Part shown: piece after piece, positions 7,013 through 14,419 of the stretch
Position numbering within the stretch: position 1 is the stretch's first letter
How the letters are laid out: each line of letters opens with the position of its first letter
Source of the DNA: Anaerolineales bacterium UBA877
GTDB lineage: Bacteria > Chloroflexota > Anaerolineae > Anaerolineales > Villigracilaceae
DNA length: 16,197 nt
Direction: 5' to 3'
Assembly (NCBI GenBank): GCA_002294405.1
Contig: DBFP01000046.1
Location: forward strand, 26,364-42,560
Program-made: the position numbers and the translations under genes
Notes under the pieces: model-generated
Seen by the model: the letters and a program-made list of their open reading frames with translations, nothing else
Databases searched by the model: none
Told to the model about the DNA's origin: nothing

Positions 7013-7978
7013 CTAGGCAACCTTGAAAACTGGCTCGTTATTTCCAAGAACTGCAAGACAATCCCGCATGGCGAGCCATCCCATATTGCTGGTGGCACCA
7101 TCTGTTTGCGCACCCAGGTGAGGCGTGGCGATCACCTGAGGCAAAGCCAGCAACGGATGCTTGGGATCAGGAGGCTCGGCGATAAAGGCATCCAATCCCG
7201 CACCCTTGAGGTGTCCGCTCTGCAGAGCTTTTAACAGCGCCTCCTCATCCACCACCTCTCCGCGAGAGGTGTTGACCAGGAACGATCCTTTCTTCATTTT
7301 GCCTAAAAAGGATTCGTTAATCATGCCGCGAGTTTCAGGCAACAGTGGCAGATGCAGGCTGATAAAATCCGCCTCGCGGATCAATTTATCCAGGGCTGCA
7401 AGCTCAATGTGATGATCCGTGGCAAAGACAACATCTGCGAAAGGGTCGAAAGCCAGGATTTTACAATCAAACCCGTTAAGTCGGAGGGCAAGTTGTTTGC
7501 CAATGGCTCCCAGCCCCAGGATGCCGATGGTCTTTCTCTCAAGACTGACCCCGGAATAGCGCGGCCATTTTCCCTGGTGGACTGCTTCGACTGCCTCGGG
7601 AATCTGCCGCGCCAAGGCCAGCATGAGCCCCAGGGCAAGTTCTGCCACCGAAACAGAATTTGCACCGGGTGTATTGGTCACCACGATTCTTTTTTTCCGC
7701 GCAGCCGCCAGGTCAACATTGTCCACACCAACCCCGTAGCGGGCGATCACTTTGAGGCGGTCGGCATTTTCCAGGGCAGGCGCATCAATGGCATCCAATC
7801 CGGCAATGTATCCGTCAATTCCGGGCAGTAACTTTGCCACCTCGGCGGAGGTGAGCGGTTTTCCAGTTGGGTTGTAGATTACTTCCCGCACCTGCTCTTC
7901 CAATTGTGTTTTGAGGCGGGAATCATTTTTGCCATAGGAAGTGGGGGTTACCAGCAAACGACATTCTTTTAGATTCAT
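7013..7978 (-). CDS. D-2-hydroxyacid dehydrogenase (phosphoglycerate/hydroxypyruvate reductase type)
   Basis: This protein of about 321 residues interconverts a D-2-hydroxyacid and its 2-keto acid using NAD(H). The cofactor motif is GLGAIG at 155-160 with D178 (FDPFAD) ending the second strand, which favours NAD. The catalytic triad is R239 (NTSRGEVVD), E268 (AEPPD) and H287 (TPHLG). There is no ACT or other regulatory domain, so this is the short catabolic form rather than biosynthetic SerA. The start is uncertain: the ATG at 7976-7978 has a GAGG only two bases away, while a TTG at 7988-7990 directly follows the stop codon of the upstream cupin gene. Either way it is translationally coupled to that gene. 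It may reduce glyoxylate, hydroxypyruvate or a keto-sugar acid released by the aldolases (inference). Confidence 0.9.
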   Translation of the reverse strand: MNLKECRLLVTPTSYGKNDSRLKTQLEEQVREVIYNPTGKPLTSAEVAKLLPGIDGYIAGLDAIDAPALENADRLKVIARYGVGVDNVDLAAARKKRIVVTNTPGANSVSVAELALGLMLALARQIPEAVEAVHQGKWPRYSGVSLERKTIGILGLGAIGKQLALRLNGFDCKILAFDPFADVVFATDHHIELAALDKLIREADFISLHLPLLPETRGMINESFLGKMKKGSFLVNTSRGEVVDEEALLKALQSGHLKGAGLDAFIAEPPDPKHPLLALPQVIATPHLGAQTDGATSNMGWLAMRDCLAVLGNNEPVFKVA

Positions 7979-7990
7979 GACCTCACCCAA

Positions 7991-8560
7991 TTATTGGCAG
8001 CGTGGATTATCAACAATTTCAGGACCGTTCACGCCATCCAACACCAATTTTCGAAAGCCCTGACGTTCGATGGTGCCGTAATCATGGCCGGCATTCCCGG
8101 GATAGGCGAAGAAGGTGACCAGGTCCTCCTGGCGTGAAGTGCACACCGACCTGTGCGCCCAGCGCGGTGGAACATAGAGGACCCTCCCGGGAGAAAGGGT
8201 TTCAACTGAAGTGTCACCTTCCGGGGTTTCCATCACCATGCAGCCTTCTCCACGCAGGCAGTAATAGATCTCTGCGGTCTCGAGGATGGAGTGGAAATGT
8301 CCCTTGGTCATGAAGAATTCCCTGCCCACCCTGCCGGGATGAACGATCGAGATGCCCATCAGGAATTCCCCTTCCACTTCAGGGCGCTTGATTTCATAAA
8401 CCTCATAGATCAGCTGATCATCTGTGGAAAGCATTTTGTTGAAGGTGTCCTGGTCTAAAAACTGACCCCGCAGGGCTGACAACCGCCTTTCTATGTGGTT
8501 ATCCACGCGTGATGGAATCACCTGGGGCATTGGAAGTGTGAAAGTAAACGGCAGATCCAT
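7991..8560 (-). CDS. Cupin-type glucose-6-phosphate isomerase (cPGI)
   Basis: This 189-residue protein has the same length as archaeal cupin phosphoglucose isomerases. It carries the family signatures EFFMTKGHFH, AEIYY, TPEG, VPPRWAHR and GHDYGTI. Metal ligands are H88, H90, E97 and H136. The family interconverts aldose and ketose phosphates (glucose 6-phosphate and fructose 6-phosphate) through a metal-assisted hydride or enediol mechanism. The ATG at 8558-8560 has AGGAG eight bases upstream, and the gene lies 21 nt after the PTE-family gene. Because it sits in the middle of a catabolic operon rather than with glycolytic genes, it may act on a different sugar phosphate made by one of the FGGY kinases (inference). 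Confidence 0.92.
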   Translation of the reverse strand: MDLPFTFTLPMPQVIPSRVDNHIERRLSALRGQFLDQDTFNKMLSTDDQLIYEVYEIKRPEVEGEFLMGISIVHPGRVGREFFMTKGHFHSILETAEIYYCLRGEGCMVMETPEGDTSVETLSPGRVLYVPPRWAHRSVCTSRQEDLVTFFAYPGNAGHDYGTIERQGFRKLVLDGVNGPEIVDNPRCQ

Positions 8561-8581
8561 TCTTTATTCTCCTGGTTAGAA

Positions 8582-9553
8582 TTAGTTTTCCCCGCCCAGC
8601 CGGCGAGCGATATTTGCTCCCAGCAACTGGTGGCGAACAATTTCCGGGTAACCTTTTTCTTTTAATTTGGCCTGTATTTCCCCGGGTAAACTTGCCAACC
8701 CCGGGCCTGCCCCAATAAAGTGATACAGTGCGGGTCCCCCCATGTCCGTGGCGAGAGCCACCCGGTCCGGGAACCCGCTGTTGACCATTTGATCGATCAG
8801 CGGCCATAAATGCTCTGAAGGGTTGTACTTGGGTTGGTAAAAGGTGTCATATTCAAGCAACACCCCCACCCGTGCGAGCTCTTTATGGAGACTGATGTCG
8901 GGTCTTTTATCCATGTGGCAAAACACCAACCGGTCAGGCGACAGACCCATGTCCATGAAATACAGGCAGGCCTTCTCCACCAGGGCGCCTTTTTCCGTGT
9001 GGATCTCCATCAGTGCACCGGTTTTTAATGCAGCCGCTGCAGAACCTTCCAGTCCGGCATGAAAGCAGTTTCCCCAGGAGGATTCGAGGACAATCTTTAT
9101 AAAACCAGCCTTCACCGGGAAAGGCGTATCCAGGGTTTCAACCAGCCCGCGTTCCAATTCGGAGGACAAGAGGGCATCAATTTTATGAGCGTCCGCCTTC
9201 CATAGCCAATGATCTTGAGGGTAATATTTTTTCCGGTGAAAACCAGTGCAGGCGATCAAATTAACCTTCGAGTCCTTCGAAAGGACCCGCAACCGGGTTC
9301 CATCCCGACCGCAACCTTCCGGCTGACAATCCAATATCGTTGCGCCACCCTTTTGGCGATACTCGATCAATTCCTGGAGGATCAGGTTAAATTGGTCCAG
9401 GACCGGTACACCCGATTCAGACCCTTGAACTGGTGTGATACACACGTGATTGTGGGCGTCTGTAATTCCCAGATGTTCGCATGAAAGGGGACCCAGAACA
9501 GTATTTACCGGTCGAAGGGATGGAGAAGAAGACGAACCTGGCATCGGGTTCAT
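8582..9553 (-). CDS. Phosphotriesterase-family metal hydrolase, candidate sugar lactonase
   Basis: This 323-residue amidohydrolase-fold protein opens with NTVLGPLSCEHLGITDAHNH, the PTE-family start. The full binuclear metal set is present: H34 and H36 (HNH in place of the common HEH), bridging lysine K153 (GFIKIV), H185 (EIHTEKG), H213 (FCHMD) and D270 (ATDMGG). Characterised relatives of this family, such as Listeria Lmo2620, hydrolyse furanose lactone phosphates rather than phosphotriesters. It overlaps the stop of the MDR dehydrogenase by four bases (ATGA), so the two are translationally coupled. This fits a dehydrogenase making a lactone that this enzyme opens (inference). The residues around the active site do not settle whether the substrate is phosphorylated. 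Confidence 0.88.
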   Translation of the reverse strand: MNPMPGSSSSPSLRPVNTVLGPLSCEHLGITDAHNHVCITPVQGSESGVPVLDQFNLILQELIEYRQKGGATILDCQPEGCGRDGTRLRVLSKDSKVNLIACTGFHRKKYYPQDHWLWKADAHKIDALLSSELERGLVETLDTPFPVKAGFIKIVLESSWGNCFHAGLEGSAAAALKTGALMEIHTEKGALVEKACLYFMDMGLSPDRLVFCHMDKRPDISLHKELARVGVLLEYDTFYQPKYNPSEHLWPLIDQMVNSGFPDRVALATDMGGPALYHFIGAGPGLASLPGEIQAKLKEKGYPEIVRHQLLGANIARRLGGEN

Positions 9554-10593
9554 GGTTGCACAATGATCTTTAATGACTTCCGGTCTTCGGCTGCAGCAAA
9601 TGCGAGGCGGGCATCTGTCAGTGGAAACCGCTGGCTGATCAAATCTGAGAGGTCGACCTGGCCGGAACTGACCATATGAGCCGCCTGCAAGCAGTCAGAA
9701 GTGCTGCAAGCAGTAGTGGCTGTGATTACCAATTCCTTGTAATGGACCAGGTTGGAATTAAAATTGATCGTCGGGTGGTCTTTGGGAAGTCCTCCAAAAA
9801 AGTTGATCCTTCCGCTGATCGCGGCGAGATCAAGAGTGCTTTCCTGCGCTGCGTGGACGGGTGCAGCCACAATGATCACATCTGCGCCATGTCCCTGGCT
9901 TTCCTCTTCCAGGGCAGTCTTTAAATTCCCGGAGGTGGGATCCACCACGCGGTCGGCGCCCATTCGCAGGACCTGGGCAGCACGATCTTTCAGGGGTTCA
10001 CTGACGATCACCCGGCCGGCATCGCGGGCTTTGGCAAGCTTGGTGTGCATGACGCCGATCGGACCAGCGCCGATGATCAACATGATTTCTCCGGGCTTCA
10101 TGTGCAAGGCATTTTGTCCCCTCAATACACAGGCGAATGGTTCGATCAATGCAGCCACGGCTGGATCCATCGATTCGCCAACCGGGATCACATTTCCTTG
10201 TGAAACCGAGTTGGCAGGAATGCGCACATATTCTGCAAAACCGCCGTCAGAGGTCACCCCTATGGCGTCATAACGGTCGCAAAGGTTGTTGTTGCCGGTG
10301 AGGCACTGCCTGCAGTGCCCGCAACCCGCGTTGGGGGCGCAAAAAACCCGCTGACCGAAGGCATAGTTGGCAACCCCGGCTCCCAGCTCGGCGATCGTGC
10401 CGACCACTTCATGACCGGGAACGCGTATGGTTCCTGGCGGATATGACCGGTGATTCCCATGAACGATTCGCAGATCGGTCCCGCAAATACTTGCGCTGAG
10501 GACTTTGATCAGCAATTCTCCCGCGCTAATTTCAGGAATGGGTACATTTTCCACACGCAGGTCGTCCGGGCCATGATATACCGCTGCCAGCAT
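9550..10593 (-). CDS. Zinc-dependent MDR sugar/polyol dehydrogenase, unit A
   Basis: This 347-residue zinc alcohol dehydrogenase is of the threonine/sorbitol dehydrogenase type. Catalytic zinc ligands are C37 (SICGTD), H61-E62 (PGHE) and E151 (LIEPF). The structural zinc cysteines are C91, C94, C97 and C105. The NAD motif is GAGPIG at 175-180 with E199 (SEPLKDR) ending strand two, favouring NAD+. The open frame extends upstream into the Gfo/Idh/MocA gene. The ATG at 10591-10593 is chosen because AGGGG precedes it and homology begins there (MLAAVYHGPDDLRVE). Its stop overlaps the PTE-family start (ATGA). Probable role: oxidising a sugar or sugar phosphate to a lactone or keto-sugar. It is a diverged paralogue of the unit B dehydrogenase, with a different substrate loop. 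Confidence 0.93.
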   Translation of the reverse strand: MLAAVYHGPDDLRVENVPIPEISAGELLIKVLSASICGTDLRIVHGNHRSYPPGTIRVPGHEVVGTIAELGAGVANYAFGQRVFCAPNAGCGHCRQCLTGNNNLCDRYDAIGVTSDGGFAEYVRIPANSVSQGNVIPVGESMDPAVAALIEPFACVLRGQNALHMKPGEIMLIIGAGPIGVMHTKLAKARDAGRVIVSEPLKDRAAQVLRMGADRVVDPTSGNLKTALEEESQGHGADVIIVAAPVHAAQESTLDLAAISGRINFFGGLPKDHPTINFNSNLVHYKELVITATTACSTSDCLQAAHMVSSGQVDLSDLISQRFPLTDARLAFAAAEDRKSLKIIVQP

Positions 10594-10615
10594 TTTTCCC
10601 CTGTCCTGCCGAACT

Positions 10616-11653
10616 TTATTCACCGATGATCTCCTTGAGATATACCGGACGTTCTTCCAGGAAGGATTTTGTTGCCGCCAGAACACCCGCCACTGCCCAG
10701 CGACCTTCAACCCCACCGGCACGCGGGACGGTCTGGTTCTGGATGCAGGTCACGAAATGCTCCAATTCGTTTATGTAACCCCATTCGAATCGCTCGGGCC
10801 AGGTCCTGAAGATGGGTGAAATTAATCCCTGGTCCCGGTTTGTGCATACGACCACAGATTGTCCCTGGAGTTCGCCGATTTGCATGATCCCCCTGTCACC
10901 AACGATCTCAACACGGGCATCGTACCCATATCCGCAGGGGCATACTCCCGAGATCAGCCCCAGCCCACCGTTCTCGAATTTAAGGTTGACCAGGGCGTTG
11001 TCATAAAAATGGGGCACATCCACATGGTTGGCTGCACCCTTGAAGTTTGCGACTTCCGCGTAAACCCGTACATAGTTTGATCCCATCAACCAGCGCGTTG
11101 TATCCCAATCATGGCTGTTGACCTCTGCCAGCATGCCATTGGAGGTTTTTAAATCCCGGGCCCAGGGTGGAGGCAAACCCGGACCATGGGTGTTGGATTT
11201 GATCATCATGGGTTGACCGATCTCCCCCGCCTCGATCCGCTGCGCGGCGGCGACGAACTCAGGATCGAAGCGGCGCATGAAACCCAATTGTAAAAACACC
11301 CCGTTCTGATTGGCAATATTCGTTATCGCATCACATTCCTGTAAATTCAGAGCCATCGGCTTTTCGAGAAAAACATGTTTCTTGTTTTCAGCCGACAGGG
11401 CTGCAAGCGGCAGGTGGGTGGGGGTGGGGGTGGTAATGACCACAGCGTCAAAGGGAATTTTCTCCAGGGCGTTTTCAAGGGTGTCAAATTGGTTTTCGAT
11501 CCCAAATTCTGCGGCGGTTTCCCGGCGCACATTTACCACCGGCTCCACCAGTGCGACGATATTCCCGCCGGGGACGTGATGCGCAATGGCGCGGGAATGG
11601 TTTTTTCCCACACGTCCTGCGCCGATCATGCAAATTCGAACTGGCTTTTTCAT
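10616..11653 (-). CDS. Gfo/Idh/MocA-family NAD(P)-dependent sugar/inositol dehydrogenase, unit A
   Basis: This 345-residue two-domain oxidoreductase has an N-terminal Rossmann domain with IGAGRVGKNH and the TTPTPTH strand. The catalytic EKP motif (FLEKPMAL) places lysine K98. The C-terminal substrate domain has the NSHDWDTTRWLMG stretch supplying the conserved Asp/His pair near 181-184. The family oxidises a ring or chain hydroxyl of sugars, inositols or their derivatives. The ATG at 11651-11653 has AGGAG five bases upstream, and the TTG just before it is too close. It lies 48 nt after the FGGY kinase and 22 nt before the MDR dehydrogenase. The other family member in the window (15350 onward) is only distantly alike, so the two probably act on different positions or substrates (inference). 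Confidence 0.92.
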   Translation of the reverse strand: MKKPVRICMIGAGRVGKNHSRAIAHHVPGGNIVALVEPVVNVRRETAAEFGIENQFDTLENALEKIPFDAVVITTPTPTHLPLAALSAENKKHVFLEKPMALNLQECDAITNIANQNGVFLQLGFMRRFDPEFVAAAQRIEAGEIGQPMMIKSNTHGPGLPPPWARDLKTSNGMLAEVNSHDWDTTRWLMGSNYVRVYAEVANFKGAANHVDVPHFYDNALVNLKFENGGLGLISGVCPCGYGYDARVEIVGDRGIMQIGELQGQSVVVCTNRDQGLISPIFRTWPERFEWGYINELEHFVTCIQNQTVPRAGGVEGRWAVAGVLAATKSFLEERPVYLKEIIGE

Positions 11654-11701
11654 CAAGGCTCCTGATTCGGACCGGTAATTATTTATCCCAGCTATGAAAG
11701 C

Positions 11702-13234
11702 TCATGCTGTAAAAAACTGGTTCATTGTGCGTTCAAATTCGATATATTTTTCTATCAAAGGCTGGTAGAGCTCATGGTTTCCTTTTGAAGGAGTAAAAGG
11801 CTTCCCACTTAGAAATGTTGTTTGGTCGGCATATGCAGCCAGGTCATTGATCAACCCGGCCGCTTTTCCGGCGATCATCGCAGCCCCCCAGGCACCAAAC
11901 TCATTCCCCTTCAGCCTTTGGTATGGGATATTGAGAATATCCGCCTTGATCTGATTCCAGGTGTCGCTGCGCGCGCCACCGCCAACCACGCGCGATTCAG
12001 TTAGTTCTATTTCAGGCAGTAATTCTTTAAGGATTTTCAAATAATAGGCATATTCAAAGGCGATGCTTTCCAAGATCGCCCGTGCAAAGTGAGCCTGCGT
12101 ATGAGACCATGACAGCCCCACCCATGCCCCGCGCATTTCCGGGCTGGACGGGCAGATGCGGCCTCCGAGGTGCGGCGAAAAGAACAGCCCATCGCAACCG
12201 GGTGGGACACTGCCGGCGATTGAGATCATTTGAGGATACAGGTCATCGGAAGCGGGCAAGGACTGACCATGGGCGGAGTTAAAAAATTGATCCCGGAACC
12301 AGCGCAGGGCAAGACCACCGCCGCCAATATAGGCGAGCGGGTTCCATAATCCGGGGATGACCGAGCGCATGGTCAGCAGGGCGCGATTCTTAACATCTGC
12401 AACAAATTTATCCGTGCACCCGGCGAGAACAGCAGCAGTGCCAGCGACATCAAAGATCATTCCGGGGCGGACGACGCCTGCGCCCAGGGCGTTTGCCGCA
12501 GTATCCCCCGCGCCAGCGGCGATGAGCGTTCCGGGAGCCAGCCCAAACACGGCAGCACAAACCTCCGATACTTCCCCGACCATCTCACAGGGATCAACTA
12601 TCCGGGGGAGTTTGTTCATATCCAATCCAAAGACTCCACAAAGTTCTTTGGACCAGCTTCCACTGCGGGCGTCTGAAAACCCCGAAAAATGGATGTAGGT
12701 GTGATCGATAAATGCCTGGTCGGCCTTGAGACCGGCAATTTTACCGGCAACAAAGGTTCCGGGCATTACGAATTTTGCGGTGCGATGGTAAATGCCGGGT
12801 TGTTCGTTTTTCCACCAAAGCATCTTGGGCCCGTGATCACAGGTGGGAGGGCAGCCAGTAAGCTGGGTGATGCGATCGCCGGCCTCCTTATCCATCCACT
12901 CGATGTATGGCTGGCAACGCATGTCCAACCAGGAGTCAAAATTTGAGACGGGATTGAAATCTTCGTCGACCAGCCCAACCCCCGCCATTTGTGAATCAAA
13001 TGCTATCGCGGCAATCTCCCTGGGATCCACCCCGCTGGATTCCACACACTTTTTCACGGTTTGGGCTGCCGAGTCGTAGAAGTCCTCGTTTTTCTGCTCA
13101 ACGACTCCCGGCTTGGGGTAAAAAAGAGGAACCTCAACAGAAGCCTCTGAAATGAGTTTGCCGTCAACCTGGTAGAGCACAGCCTTGGTCCCGCTCGTTC
13201 CAAGGTCAACGCCAATGAGGTATTTCTGGTGCAT
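11702..13234 (-). CDS. FGGY-family carbohydrate kinase (xylulokinase-like), unit A proximal
   Basis: This 510-residue FGGY kinase has VDLGTSGTKAVLY from V9 as the first phosphate loop. The catalytic region is AAGAGDTAANALGAG with candidate base D244, followed by FDVAGTAAVLAGC. GGGARSDTW near 418 belongs to the ATP-binding domain. It would phosphorylate a ketose or polyol. The ATG at 13232-13234 is chosen because GGAG lies six bases upstream. The GTG six codons earlier has no such site. It is the first enzyme gene after the regulator (47 nt), which makes its product or substrate a good candidate for the regulator's effector (inference). With the second kinase at the far end, the operon encodes two quite different FGGY enzymes. 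Confidence 0.92.
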   Translation of the reverse strand: MHQKYLIGVDLGTSGTKAVLYQVDGKLISEASVEVPLFYPKPGVVEQKNEDFYDSAAQTVKKCVESSGVDPREIAAIAFDSQMAGVGLVDEDFNPVSNFDSWLDMRCQPYIEWMDKEAGDRITQLTGCPPTCDHGPKMLWWKNEQPGIYHRTAKFVMPGTFVAGKIAGLKADQAFIDHTYIHFSGFSDARSGSWSKELCGVFGLDMNKLPRIVDPCEMVGEVSEVCAAVFGLAPGTLIAAGAGDTAANALGAGVVRPGMIFDVAGTAAVLAGCTDKFVADVKNRALLTMRSVIPGLWNPLAYIGGGGLALRWFRDQFFNSAHGQSLPASDDLYPQMISIAGSVPPGCDGLFFSPHLGGRICPSSPEMRGAWVGLSWSHTQAHFARAILESIAFEYAYYLKILKELLPEIELTESRVVGGGARSDTWNQIKADILNIPYQRLKGNEFGAWGAAMIAGKAAGLINDLAAYADQTTFLSGKPFTPSKGNHELYQPLIEKYIEFERTMNQFFTA

Positions 13235-13281
13235 TGTTTTCTCCAAAAGCACAATCTCTAAAAACCGGCTTCGTTTATCTT

Positions 13282-14109
13282 TCAGCGATTTGAGGCGTTT
13301 TCGCCTGAAGAAGTCTTGGGTACGCCCGAAAAGTTTGAGCCGAACTGCGCGATTTTCGGGTCGGATTCCCTCAATCTAAACAACTCGACTTCAAAACGCG
13401 ACCGGTCGCCGCGATGCAAGGCGTGATAATACTCAATGGGCTGACCGCTTTCAGAATAGCTGATGCTGTCCAGCATTATCAAGGGGGCGCCACGCTCGAT
13501 GCACAGGAGTTTGGCTTCATTCTCATTGGCCAGGACTGCCTCAATGTATCGGTGCCCCTTAGCAATGGTCACACCGCATTCTTTTTCCAGGAATTCATAA
13601 AGGGATCGGTCGGTGAGATCTACGGTGGCGAGATTCGGGCAGACATCAAATGGAATGTAGGTTGTGACCAGCTGAATGGGTTCAGAATTGATGAAGCGCA
13701 ATCTCAGAATATCGATCACATTTTCGCCAGGATTGATCTTTAGAAATCTGGCGACCTTATCGGATGATGGGCTGACATTTTGGTGAATCACTTTTGTGAC
13801 CGGTTTAAGGCCGCGTTCGACCATATCCTGGTAAAAACCAGTCAGTTTTTGGACCAGCCCTTCGCTGATCTTGGGCAATGATATAAAAGTCCCTTTCCCT
13901 TTCCGGCGAATGATCACCCCTTCAAGCTCCAACTCCCGCAGAGCCTGGCGAACTACCGTCCGGCTGATCCCATAGAGTACGCAAAGGTCCTGTTCCCCCG
14001 GGATTTGATCACCCGGTTTCCAAATTCCGAGTTGCACTTTCACCTTCAGGATCTCCATCAATTGAATATAATATGGAATATAGCTGTCAAAATTTATCTT
14101 TTCATTCAT
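13282..14109 (-). CDS. GntR-family transcriptional regulator with UTRA effector domain (HutC type)
   Basis: This 275-residue protein has an N-terminal winged helix at about 10-77 (PYYIQLMEILK, PGDQIPGEQDL, recognition helix SRTVVRQALREL, wing RRKGKGTFI) and a C-terminal UTRA domain at about 100-245 ending in HRGDRSRFEVE, followed by a tail of about 30 residues. UTRA domains usually bind sugars or sugar phosphates and release DNA. The ATG at 14107-14109 has GAGGG six bases upstream. The longer open frame upstream would cover the operator and -10 region and is rejected. It is divergent from unit C and heads unit A, so control of both is likely. Two matching palindromes sit at the two promoter starts. 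Confidence 0.93.
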   Translation of the reverse strand: MNEKINFDSYIPYYIQLMEILKVKVQLGIWKPGDQIPGEQDLCVLYGISRTVVRQALRELELEGVIIRRKGKGTFISLPKISEGLVQKLTGFYQDMVERGLKPVTKVIHQNVSPSSDKVARFLKINPGENVIDILRLRFINSEPIQLVTTYIPFDVCPNLATVDLTDRSLYEFLEKECGVTIAKGHRYIEAVLANENEAKLLCIERGAPLIMLDSISYSESGQPIEYYHALHRGDRSRFEVELFRLRESDPKIAQFGSNFSGVPKTSSGENASNR

Positions 14110-14141
14110 GGGCAGCCCTCTCTGGTTGAAAAGATGATTTC

Positions 14142-14161
14142 TTGTAATCCTGTTATGACAA
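14142..14161. promoter_or_regulatory. Operator 1: imperfect palindrome at the regulator promoter start
   Basis: TTGTAAT - six bases - ATGACAA forms a TTGTnAT inverted repeat. It lies immediately downstream of the -10 box of the minus-strand promoter, over the expected transcription start. It matches the 20-bp site at 14283-14302 in 17 of 20 positions, including the shared ATCCTGT and ATGACAA blocks. This is the best candidate for autoregulation by the GntR protein. Binding is inferred. Confidence 0.7.
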
Positions 14162-14164
14162 CTC

Positions 14165-14193
14165 ATTATAAGAAAAACCATTCAACCTGTCAA
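14165..14193 (-). promoter_or_regulatory. Consensus sigma70-type promoter for the regulator and unit A
   Basis: On the minus strand, TTGACA (14188-14193), a 17-base spacer and TATAAT (14165-14170) give a full consensus match about 55 bases upstream of the regulator ATG. No equally good promoter was seen in the gaps between the genes that follow down to 3023, so it probably serves the whole eleven-gene run. Confidence 0.85.
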
Positions 14194-14252
14194 TAGAAAT
14201 CCCAAAAAATCACGTCTTTTATGCTCATTATGGGTTATAAAAACAAAGTCAC

Positions 14253-14266
14253 TTGTAATTTGTGAT
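14253..14266 (+). repeat. Tandem TTGTnAT half-sites inside the unit C promoter
   Basis: TTGTAAT and TTGTGAT follow each other directly, covering the -35 box and entering the spacer. A further TTGTTAT lies at 14272-14278 over the -10 box. These repeat the arm sequence of the two palindromic operators, so extra regulator binding over the promoter is possible. CACTTGT, the extended half-site, also appears at 14250, 14348 and inverted at 14299-14305. Confidence 0.5.
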
Positions 14267-14281
14267 TTCCATTGTTATAAT
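14253..14281 (+). promoter_or_regulatory. Sigma70-type promoter for unit C
   Basis: TTGTAA (14253-14258), a 17-base spacer and TATAAT (14276-14281) give a near-consensus promoter pointing into the TIM-barrel isomerase, with a leader of about 130 nt. It is the mirror image of the regulator promoter, and its start region is likewise covered by an operator-like palindrome. Confidence 0.8.
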
Positions 14282-14282
14282 A

Positions 14283-14302
14283 ATGTTATCCTGTAATGAC
14301 AA
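14283..14302. promoter_or_regulatory. Operator 2: palindrome at the unit C promoter start
   Basis: ATGTTAT - six bases - ATGACAA sits two bases after the -10 box of the plus-strand promoter. It is the near-twin of the 14142-14161 site in the same strand orientation. Placement over the transcription start predicts repression by the divergent GntR protein. Confidence 0.7.
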
Positions 14303-14307
14303 GTGCG

Positions 14308-14323
14308 GTGATAAATAAATCAC
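14308..14323. repeat. Inverted repeat GTGAT-N6-ATCAC in the unit C leader
   Basis: Five-base arms flank an A/T-rich six-base centre about 20-35 bases into the expected transcript. It could be another protein site; it superficially resembles a CRP site, but the half-site spacing is two bases too long. It could also be chance. The rest of the leader to 14403 is A-rich with no other clear structure. Confidence 0.3.
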
Positions 14324-14419
14324 ATAATCCAGTGAGGGAGCAAATCCCACTTGTAAAAGAAGTAAAATTCGAAAAATAATGTACCCAAAAATCAACCAAA
14401 CTATCAAAGGAGGCACAAA

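Noticed and set aside
10594..10722. Upstream extension of the unit A MDR dehydrogenase (43 extra residues)
   Set aside because: It overlaps the end of the Gfo/Idh/MocA gene, shows no homology to the family, and a well-placed ribosome site supports the ATG at 10591-10593.
14110..14181. Upstream extension of the GntR regulator
   Set aside because: It would include the predicted transcription start and operator. The ATG at 14107-14109 has its own ribosome site, and family homology starts there.
14303..14326. CRP-like site in the unit C leader
   Set aside because: The half-sites GGTGA and TCACA are separated by eight bases rather than six, and the position downstream of the start is atypical for activation. 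It is kept only as a weak inverted repeat.
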